Origin: Panopea generosa | Taxonomy: Eukaryota; Mollusca; Bivalvia; Adapedonta; Hiatellidae | DNA: 64,000 bases | Assembly: GCA_029582155.1 (NCBI GenBank) | Contig: CM055908.1 | Coordinates: forward strand, 18,639,406 to 18,703,405 | Direction: 5' to 3' | Part shown: piece after piece, positions 47,716 through 56,830 of the stretch | Layout: every line of letters begins with the position of its first letter | How positions within the stretch are numbered: the first letter of the stretch is position 1 | The notes under the pieces: generated by a model | The model's input: only the letters and a program-made list of their open reading frames with translations | Databases searched by the model: none | Told to the model about the DNA's origin: nothing | Program-made: the position numbers and the translations under genes

Positions 47716-49768
47716 CATCATACAAAACATGTTAAAATACACAACGAAACAGTAGCACAGTACAACATCAGCAAAAAATCCCGGTCTACCTCACTATTTT
47801 TTTTGGACATGGAACTGGAAACAAACAATTTCGTTTTAGGCCTTATATATTTAAGAACTCCAACAAAAAGTGATCTTAATGGATTTTCATATACTGAAAG
47901 TCGAATTTTTATTGAAAGTGATACTGAACGAGGCAAAATAATTTGCATAATAACAACGTTATGTATAGAACAACGCGGAACAACAGGCATGAACTAGGGT
48001 GATTTTTATTTACTCAGTTGTTTTCACATATTACTGTAATTTAAAATTGCAATTGTTAATATGTCTTCTACAGAAGTTTTAACTCACAAACAGACATTCA
48101 CCCCAATTCATATGTTTTATTTTAAGCTTAATCTTTAAGATAATAGGTTGAGTATCGTTTCAAATATATTTCATCACAATCCGTCCATAAATAAAAAATA
48201 TTGTAGAACAAGTCTACGTTTTGGAACACCCCTCGTATTTAAACCATCAACTCTTTTATTTTCATGTGTTAAAAATCACAGCACCAAAGTTAATATGATT
48301 AATTTTAGTCCAACTTTTCAAGACATGAAGAATTCGAATGTTTCAAAATATGTGGAGGTAAAGTAAACGGACTAAATTTCACAAATGGTGCTCGTCTCAG
48401 TTTTATGCGGGAAAGCTTGTTTTATTGTCGCAACGCAAATATTACAGATCGTGAATTTATAACGCTACACAAGGACATTCGTTTTCATATCTGGCGGTCC
48501 GGTTTATCAATGTGATTGCATTCTAACCACGTTTTACGCAGATATGCATTAATTTAAACTTTGTTGTTATATCAAGGGGAATTTAACGTAATATTTAGAG
48601 CTGGTTTGAACTGAAATGGAATATTTAAAACGTAATTTGCCAGCAGATGTATTTAGCAATTTGACACCAATTTTTAATCTTTAAACACCAATTGTTGTAT
48701 TTGTAACTTGAAGTCGTCGTTGTGTATAATACTAGACAGTGAATAATAAACAAATTATCGCATTTCAATAGATTTTGACAGATTTGGACATATTAACACC
48801 AAAGATGATACAATTGGAGAGAATTCTGTGCTTTGGCTTTGGTATTGAGATGGTCATCACTGAGAGTCTTTGCTTCTGTAATATGATTACTATTTGTCAT
48901 TCGTGAGAACAGAATTTTAATTTCGATTTATTCATGTAGTATCTTTTACAATGTACTATCACCTTACGTCAGTTACTCTATATAGTGACAAATGAGAACT
49001 CAAACAACACTTTCAAATTTTCTTGTTACAATGTTCTTTTCACTTGTGTATCGCTTTCTCAATAATACACTAACAAAACAATGGGTATCATCGTTGGAAT
49101 TTAAAACATATAAAATGACACAACTTGCTTCTTTGGTTGAATGACTACCAGAAGGTATTGATAGACGTAAAAGTATCATAATACACAGCGTAAGATGTTT
49201 ATTTAGACAGTTTTCTGACACGGGCTATAAATTATTTATATACGTAGTTACCTTATATAACATCACATAAACATTTCACTATATATATATATATATATAT
49301 ATACACTAACACAGTTATGACGTAATTCATTAATGTAAACGTAAAATACCATATTTAAATTATGATATCTACTGTTTCTACTATAAAAGACTGTACTTAT
49401 TCCAACTTCAGACAGCTGGATCTATTGCTTATCTATTATCAGTGCGTGTTTTACACAAAAAAGGGACTTGAGAGTGACTAGTTAATAAGGCTCCCAGCCT
49501 TCTTCGCAATCAAGACAAAATAATTTAGTATGCACTACCCATACTTCTATATGATATATAAAACGCTTTAATAAAATATAAAACTATATGTATTCCTGTA
49601 CACTGTATAATTGGTTAGTTTGATTTTTTTACCAGTCGGTGCCTCATTGATTTGAAGTAGTTCATACGTAAACATTTAAAATATTGTCTTACAGGGGTCA
49701 ATGGGTCAACAAAACGTGCAACTTTATCAGCTTCGCCATTACCACACAAAGCTGTTAAAACTTTACCA
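47716..49768. other. AT-rich DNA; one TA microsatellite
   Basis: Frames reach 90 codons without motifs. A (TA)n run lies at 49279-49304. A stretch after TTGTCTTACAG (49684-49694) is open in two frames up to the next MITE and slightly richer in coding-like triplets. I could not establish an exon. Confidence 0.5.
49279..49304. repeat. (TA)n microsatellite
   Basis: About 12 perfect TA dinucleotides. Confidence 0.95.
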
Positions 49769-49991
49769 CCAGGGGTCTATTTCATTAACGTTCGCATGTT
49801 TACGAACTTCTTAGTGTTAAAATTAGACATTCATTGTGTTTGTCGATTACTTATTTTACGATCTTTTGAAAGTATAAAAAGTTTTCTTTCTATAAATTGC
49901 AAAAAAATACTGTGCAAATTATATGCTCCTGGATGTCACAATTTGTAAGAATTTCGTAAGACTTACGAAGGTTAGTGAAAAGGGCCCCATC
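49769..49991. mobile_element. MITE with CGTAAG/CTTACG hairpin arms
   Basis: The left arm CCAGGGGTCTATTTCATTAA then CGTTCGCATGTTTACGAACT pairs with the complement of the right arm TTCGTAAGACTTACGAAGGT then TAGTGAAAAGGGCCCCATCC. Arms are about 47 bp and about 75% matched; the total is about 220 bp. The right arm itself holds the palindrome CGTAAGACTTACG. No coding capacity. The tip is similar in style to the elements at 42441 and 43464. Confidence 0.7.
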
Positions 49992-50039
49992 CTAGCATTA
50001 ACTGCCCATACACATGTATACATTTTTTGAAAGTATAAT

Positions 50040-50130
50040 AAGCTTGACTCAATAAGCTAAATCGGTAGCACGCTTGACTATCAATCCAGGGGTTCAGAGT
50101 TCGAATCTCCACACGGTGGGAAATTTCAAG
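50040..50130 (+). mobile_element. tRNA-derived SINE head, family D
   Basis: AGCTAAATCGGTAGCACGC resembles a tRNA D-arm/A box (AGCTcAaTCGGTAGagCGC). Anticodon-arm-like TTGACTATCAATCCAGGGGT is followed by a B box AGTTCGAATCTCC at usual tRNA spacing. The acceptor stem does not pair, so it is not a functional tRNA gene. No second copy was seen, and the body length is unknown. Confidence 0.65.
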
Positions 50131-51593
50131 TGAAATATTTATCACTTTCTTAAGAAAATGGATGAATTCGAGTATTAGTTAACTTTTAAGGATCTCAGGA
50201 AAAAGGCGTATGTTAAATTAACTCCATGACTAAATATTCAAACCATTCAATATATACAAAGCATGCGTTAGTGATATAGACTAATGTTTTTCAAGCAACA
50301 TATCTTTTATCAATCAGAACAATTGAAGTAGAATTAAATGTAATACGTCTAACTACACAATTCTTATTTCATTCAGTTCCAATGCAAAGCAAGTAAATAT
50401 TTATATCATTTTAATTTCACATGCCAATAAGGTATTTCACGTATTTACTTACACCGATGAAACTACTGATAAGAAATTCTTTAGAATTGTTACAATGAAA
50501 ACACAGATTTCTCTGTAAACCCAAGTAGATATATAGTAAAACGGACCCAGCTCTTCCGTCTGGGCTCGCTTCGTAACAATGGGTTTAGAGCACGCTAATT
50601 GGTTAGTTGCTTCACAACTGTTAAATAGCTATGAATTGTGTAACTGGCATAAAAGTCTATGCTTTTTCATTGGGCTTGAACAGACCTGATTCGAGAGATA
50701 TAAGGGTCTAGGATATACTTATTATGGGATAAAAGAAACACTTTATATTCAACTAATAATATAAATGCAATTGTGGCAAGATTCAAAATCAAAACAGTTT
50801 CATATTTATATTCTGTATGCAATGATTATTTCTTATTTTCAACACAAACACTGTGCACGTTCTGTATGTCCTGGGTCTGTAATATATTTACAAATTGAAC
50901 AACAAATAAACTTGTTTCTTTCCCAAAGTCGTTTTTGACTTGATACCCACTTTTAACAACGTAAATATTTATGCATAATGAAACATTTCTTAACATTTCT
51001 TGTTTCAAGCACATTTAAAAATGATATCCAATATTTACTACAACGCTTCGAGGCTAATACATTAGAACTTCGTTGGCTCTAACACGGATGGCTGAAATAC
51101 CATATATAGCTAAAATTTCTTATCTGGTTCCGGCCGAACTCTGAGTTCGATATATGTACATGTACATGTATGGTATGATGTTGAACAATACATAGCTCGA
51201 ATAACCCTTAACTCGAACTTTTTTGTCTAGTTCCATTGGGTTCGAGCCAACGAAGTTCTACTGTATATATATATATAAGGTATATAGATACGTTACCCAA
51301 AACTGCAGCATTACATGTTATATACAGTGCATTCATATGGTGTTTACTTGCACATGTGTAAACACCTTCGGCTCACTAGTAACCAAACCCTATGATTCAG
51401 AGCCATATAAATGTAAATGGTCTATCTTAGAATCGACTCATTTGAAATATAATGTGGAATGAGCATTAACTCATACCAATTATTAAGGGTGAAATATTAA
51501 GAACTATTTCAGCTTTATAACCATATTTTCCAACATTTTAAAAGATTACATTCATACCCACAAATGTTAATGCACTATTAGTAACTAACACAA
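50131..51593. other. AT-rich DNA without recognised genes
   Basis: Short ATATAT and GTACAT runs (about 51155 and 51262). A repeated phrase about 200 bp apart, ACGAAGTTCTA-like and GAACTTCGTTGGCTC-like around 51070 and 51240, may be a small eroded inverted repeat. Otherwise nothing. Confidence 0.5.
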
Positions 51594-51781
51594 ACAGCCC
51601 ATTTTTCATGTTTAACTTCAAGGAATACACTTTCGGTTTTATCAGTATTATCTCCCGGCTGACTACTGGTGCAGTGAATTAGGAGTACGCTGAAAATCAC
51701 TTCTTAAATCCGAAACCAATGCAACATCATCAGCAAACAATAAAGGAAAGAAGTCCGTAATATCCGATAATAACTCCATCA
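51594..51781 (-). pseudogene. RTE-like reverse transcriptase fragment
   Basis: On the minus strand MELLSDITDFFPLLFADD then VALVSDLRSDFQRTPNSLHQ is clean from 51779. It contains the catalytic F-A-D-D box (51727-51738) with the usual hydrophobic flanks, and is followed after stops by NRK/KTESVF-like text. The ELLSDI.DFFPLLFADD wording resembles RTE-type LINEs common in molluscs. Only the active-site segment survives, directly abutting the L1-like element on the plus strand. Confidence 0.78.
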
Positions 51782-52850
51782 TGGTTACAGCCAGGAATTA
51801 AAACAATAAATGATATATATGATTCTAGACAAAAGACGTTTTATACTTTTAAACGGTTAAAATAATTTTACGATATTATTTATTCAGAATTTTTCAATTA
51901 TTTTGCTATTACCCAAAGCATACCAAAAAGATGGAAACGCATTATTAAAACAGAGAATTTAGCAGAAACTGATAAAACACCTTTATTACATCAAGTGAGG
52001 AAATGTAATTCTCCAAAAAGAATGTTATACAATATGCAAATTCACTTAATTAATAACGATAATGGAATAAAACTTTGTCTAAAATCGAATGAAATATTCA
52101 ACAACCTTGACTGGAAAACCATTCACTGTCTACCTTTCAAAGGTACCATAGACACAAAACTAAGATCATTTCAATACAGATACATTATGAGAATTTTACA
52201 TAAAACAAGTTTTATCTAAATGTAAAATAGTTAATTAAAGTCTAGAACATTTATTTTGGGAATATCATTATGTTAAAGCCTTTTGGACTCAGGTCCATAA
52301 TTTTGTATTTCAAACAATCAACCTTTCAACATTCGTTATCAAAATATATCGTTCGGGTTACATAACTCTTCATAAGTTAATTTACTAAACTGAATAATAT
52401 TACTTGCTAAATACTTCATATTTAAGAATAAATACACGAAGACAGTTCCCAGTATTGAAGTATTCATATCATATCTACAAAAAAAAAAGCAAATAGAAAA
52501 ACTTATTGCAATAAACAAAAACAAACTTAGGTCACACGAAAATAAATTGGGAAACATGTAAACTATAATAACGAAAACTATACTGCATACAGCTTCTCAT
52601 CCTCTCAACTGTAAATTTCTTCTTGTCTTATCTTTGCTCTTTCTCTACTCTCTTTTATCCGTTTTTAATATTTTCTTTTTATATTAACCCTTAAAATATT
52701 ACTTGTAAGACATTACATGCATGTTACGTTATCTAAAGGTATCATGTAATGTGTTAAGAAAATTATATGGCTTGTATTAATACATGAACAGTTTTTGTAT
52801 AACATTGTATCATGTCTTACATGGAATAAAGGATTTTCATCACAAAAAAC
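51782..52850 (+). pseudogene. L1/Tx1-like LINE 3' fragment
   Basis: The plus strand reads WLQPGIKTINDIYDSRQKTF then YTFKRLK, stop (51863-51865), then FNYFAITQSIPKRWKRIIKT. A clean run from there to 52217 includes NNLDWKTIHCLPFKGTIDTK then LRSFQYRYIMRILHKTSF, the characteristic W..I......(T)D.KLRSFQYK..HRIL segment. After a frameshift EHLFWEYHYVKAFW (from 52247) is the conserved HLFW..C..V..FW motif with Cys replaced by Tyr. LLAKYFIFKNKYTKTVPSIE follows, and the stop is at 52559-52561. AATAAA at 52825-52830 and a short A tract near 52842 look like the 3' end. A 5'-truncated, inactive insertion. Confidence 0.88.
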
Positions 52851-54334
52851 AGGTATTAACTGAATAATATATCTAACTAATTATGATGTCACTGCATTTC
52901 ATTTAAGGTGAAAACAATATTGGGCTTAATTTAGAATTCTTGTTTGAGACCAAGGGTACATTCCATAGTGTCAGTATATCCTGAGTCATTTCTTATGTAT
53001 GCATTGACTGTTCTATATATGCCCTTATAAACTGAAAAAGGCACCCTTTTTGTCTTAAAGCTAAATATAGTTGGACCTTTTAACAGAATTAAACTAAATA
53101 AATGCAACGTAAACAGGTTTGTTTTTCATATAACCATCTTGTATAAAACCAATCCATAATCAATTGTCAAATATTACCAGATCGAAATACACATGTACAT
53201 ACACATACCTGTGATTCTGTAATTTTATCACAAGCATCAGCAAGAACATTTTCGACTGTTGTCAAATACTAACATATGTCGTACATTTACTAAAATATCA
53301 ACACAACTAATACCACACTTTTAAGTAACACTGTGACGATACACTTTGTCCATGCACATGGCAAAATCCCGAGATTTATAAATTCTATTCAATAATTTGC
53401 GTTTGTTTGTGACTGTTTCTTAAAGATAATGCCTAAATCATACAGTAAATAAAAAATCACTGTTCACATAAGTATTCCCGCTGTTACGCATACGTTCGCT
53501 AAAGCAACACATGATGTATTTAAAGCACACATTTAAATTAACGATGGAAACACTTTTGTTGAGCGAGTAAAAAGAAGTAATATTTGAAACAACACAACTA
53601 ATTTTGGTTTCTCATAAGTTTTCTAAATATACAAGTAAGCAATTTTCAGTAAAGTCATGTGTGCGCTGGCGTTGCGCAGGTTCGATCAGTAACAAGTAGA
53701 ATATGTTTAAAGGTGAGATCTCAAATTATGAAGTTATTCACAGACATTTAATAAGAAATGTAACTTTTTAAACATAATTAGTGAAAAATGGTCAGTAGCA
53801 AAAGACGCCACTGTGTATGATACCTCTGATTAACGGCTGCACTCAGCCTCACTATTCTCCCGTTAACAAAGGTATCTTAATTTTGACGGACGTGCCTATT
53901 GCCATAATTCGCATGTGTTATCAAGTACAAACATCTGACATAGCGTGTCCTTATTGTGATGTATTTGTTAGATAACAGTTGCAACATTTCAGACTTTCCA
54001 GACTAATCAATCAAATGAATTTCTATAAAAGATTTTCTATAGCAGTGGTACGTTGTTATCTTGTTGTATTGGTTTTATTTCCGTCATATCTTGAGAGAAT
54101 GTTTACCCTAAATGCATAGGAACTGCTGCAAACACATAGCTTTAATAGGCAACATCGAATACTATTTTTGTTCAAAACGTTTATATTGCATATCCAATTA
54201 TATCTTTATCATATTTTTGTGAATTCGGAAAACTTCTCATTGAAGTATTATTGCATTTTCCTTATAAACTTCTCGAAAAAGATATTATCACATGCATAAC
54301 AAGAAAATAAACTTTGGTTTTACAATCAAACAAG
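52851..54334. other. AT-rich DNA without recognised features
   Basis: Nothing supportable. A lone B-box-like GGTTCGATCAG at about 53680 lacks a partner A box. Confidence 0.5.
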
Positions 54335-54530
54335 GGGTCCTTCTTGGCCGATTGGTCTAAGGCGGCGTCTCAAGATCATTTACTTTTCTCCGCCAAAGTC
54401 ATACGTTCGAGTCCCGCTCACTCACAAAACTTTATATGAGAAAAAAAATACGATGTTTCTACTCAGATTAATGCTAAGTTCTTCCTGCACCAATAAAAAT
54501 GAATATGTCATATATAACCTGAAATGTTCA
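54335..54530 (+). mobile_element. tRNA-derived SINE, family C (copy 2)
   Basis: The head GTCCTTCTTGGCCGATTGGT then CTAAGGCGGCGTCTCAAGAT has an A box TGGCCGATTGG. The B box is CGTTCGAGTCCCGCTC. The body has TTTCTACTCAGATTAATG and GTTCTTCCTGCACCAATA, then ATGTCATATATAACCTGAAA. All of these parallel the copy at 22300-22516. The last segment is the founding unit of the tandem array that follows. Confidence 0.85.
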
Positions 54531-55098
54531 TTCTGAGTTCTTCTTCCACAAATCAAACTGAATATGTCATATATAACCTGAAATGTTCATTCTGAGTTCT
54601 TCTTCCACAAATCAAACTGGATATGTCATATATAACCTGAAATGTTCATTCTGAGTTCTTCTTCCACAAATCAAACTGGATATGTCATATATAACCTGAA
54701 ATGTTCATTCTGAGTTCTTCTTCCACAAATCAAACTGGATATGTCATATATAACCTGAAATGTGATAAAACTGGATATGTCACATATAACCTGAAATGCC
54801 TGAAATGTGATAAAACTGGATATGTCATATATAACCTGAAATGTGATAAAATTGGATATGTCATATATAACCTCAAATGTGATAAAACTGGACATGTCAT
54901 ATATAACCTGAAATGTGATAAAACTGGATATGTCATATATAACCTCAAATGTGATAAAATTGGATATGTCATATATAACCTGAAATGTGATAAAACTGGA
55001 TATGTCATATATAACCTGAAATGTGATAAAACTGAACATGTCATATATAACCTGAAATGTGATAAACTGGATATGCCATATATAACCTTAAATGTGTA
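54499..55098 (+). repeat. 59-bp then 36-bp minisatellite derived from SINE 3' sequence
   Basis: The first part has about five 59-bp units: ATATGTCATATATAACCTGA, AATGTTCATTCTGAGTTCTT, CTTCCACAAATCAAACTG. The second has about ten 36-bp units: GGATATGTCATATATAACCT then GAAATGTGATAAAACT. Both share ATGTCATATATAACCTGAAA, which is the SINE's own 3' segment. Because 36 is divisible by three, frames of over 120 codons run on both strands as artefacts. Confidence 0.94.
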
Positions 55099-55305
55099 GA
55101 AACTGGTGTAAAATCCCATTATAAAAACAAAACCAACAACAAATAAACAACGTTGACATCAAGTAAAATGTGTACAGCAATCGAATACCCGGGTTTTCAT
55201 TTGGATACCATTGTTCATTGCATTACTTCCTTACACGGGTCTTTTGAATATATGTGAACAATAACAGTTATGAAATAATATAACTTGTTCAAATCAATAT
55301 ATATA

Positions 55306-55470
55306 CAGTCAAACCTGTTTTATGCAGCCAGTCAATAGAAGGAGCGAAGGTGGTCCTTTAAGACAGGTTATTGCTTAATAGAGGTTATTTTGCTATGGAA
55401 GCATAGAAAATGTGGCTGCTTATTGCAAATTGATGCTTGATAGAGATAGCCACTGAAACAAGTTTGACTA
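55306..55470. mobile_element. MITE with Tc1/mariner-like tips
   Basis: CAGTCAAACCTGTTTTATGC at the left mirrors AACAAGTTTGACTA at the right (about 55457-55470), and TA flanks the left end. The interior reads GTGGTCCTTTAAGACAGGTT then ATTGCTTAATAGAGGTTATT, a diverged GGCCGCTTAATACAGGT-type phrase. I know this style from non-autonomous elements of several invertebrates. About 165 bp, no coding capacity. Confidence 0.65.
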
Positions 55471-55639
55471 ATCAGTTAACTAAGACATTGTGTATATATA
55501 ACATGCATTTTAACAGTATTCGTTAATATTTTTATTTAATTAAGATAATCATGTATTGTTTATAGACGTTGTGTATTGTAAGATATTCAAATATAAAACA
55601 AGTATATTATATTTATCGCTGTTGTTATGTCATCGAGGG

Positions 55640-55790
55640 CTAACAGCAGATCAGGTAGCCTAATCACTCTTCAAATCCTGAAAGCTTAACCAATACTCGA
55701 GTACACCCATCTCCATAAGTAACTGATAACTCTCCCACTTGGATAATCAGACGCGCTATCGACAGAGCTAATCGGTCCGGGCTCAAGAAT
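55640..55790 (-). mobile_element. Possible eroded tRNA-derived SINE
   Basis: The minus strand shows GATTAGCTCTGTCGATAGCG then CGTCTGATTATCCAAGTGGG, resembling a tRNA D-arm and anticodon arm. The expected B box after GGGAGAG reads TTATCAGTTAC and is degraded. No second copy in the window. Confidence 0.4.
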
Positions 55791-56830
55791 AAAACAAAGA
55801 AAAAAAGTATATTTAGTTTACAATACACATGCTGAGTTCCTTATTCTGATTTTATAAACGCTATTTTACTTGCTCATTAATTTTTTAAAACTTCTTATAC
55901 TTGATTCACCAAAGGTTAAAAGACGGCTACAAGTTTCTCCAGACCGGGTAACAATTAGATTTGTGATTATCACCAAGGCGAAGATATGTAAGCATTAATA
56001 CACATAGACATAATGAATTCGGGGAAATGTTGCATTCAAACCGTACATGACACAAGAGACGTTGCTATCACATTAAAACATCGATAAGGAACCTATTTGT
56101 GAATAAAAGTACCATCAGCTAATGTTACGTAGTATAAGTTACAATGATTATGCATTGTAACGTTGTTACATGTTCTTGTAAAAATGGGGGTTATTGTGAT
56201 AATTACTTTGATCACTTGTTGCAGGAACACAGCAGCGCCTTTATAAAAACAAGATGACTGCAAACTATTGTAAACATTTCGCTTTTGTTTTCTCTGCTTA
56301 CAATGGTGTTAATGCATTTACTATAGTTTTGCTACTTTCGCTGTATTCTTTGTGCAATATTTCTATTGCTATTTTATACATAATTATGTGTATATCTTCT
56401 AATTATTCCATATTTAATTTCATTTCAAAATATCGAATCATAAAAGATTGTGGTTCCTACAATTTAGTTACAATATTTCAATATACATCCATATGTGTTT
56501 GCACTTATGTATGTAAGCATGTGTATATGTACGCGAGCGTGCACCCATATATGGGTGTGTGCGTGCGTGTACGTGCATGCGCGTGTATAATTTATGTTTC
56601 TCGTTAATTACACTTAATGTTACTAATATTTACCTACCATAAATATACTTTCCAAACTAACCTAAACCATCTTTAAAATTACAAAATAAAGTTGAAAGTT
56701 GAAAGGGAATGGCCGTTTATAATGTTGGGAGAACAGACCCTTTTGCCTCACATTGTATTTGACTTATACAAATGATATATAGTGTTATATTTGTTTATAT
56801 GGCAATAAAATATGTTTAAACTAAAAAAAC
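55791..56830. other. AT-rich DNA without recognised genes
   Basis: Contains a 117-codon frame (56254-56607) with hydrophobic stretches and a Cys/Val-rich end made by a degraded (GT)n run at about 56550-56585. I see no family motif and do not call it a gene. A left-over acceptor-like TTGTTGCAG lies at 56216-56224. Confidence 0.5.

Noticed and set aside
50040-50115. Functional tRNA gene
   Set aside because: A and B boxes are recognisable but the acceptor and D stems are mispaired; a SINE head fits better.
53660-53700. B-box-like GGTTCGATCAG
   Set aside because: No A box at tRNA spacing and no repeated body.
54671-55119. Open frames of 122-132 codons on both strands
   Set aside because: Created by a 36-bp repeat period; open on both strands simultaneously.
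56254-56607. 117-codon frame with apparent membrane segments
   Set aside because: AT-rich DNA gives Phe/Ile/Leu-rich frames by chance, and the C-terminal part is a degraded GT repeat. No family match that I can name.
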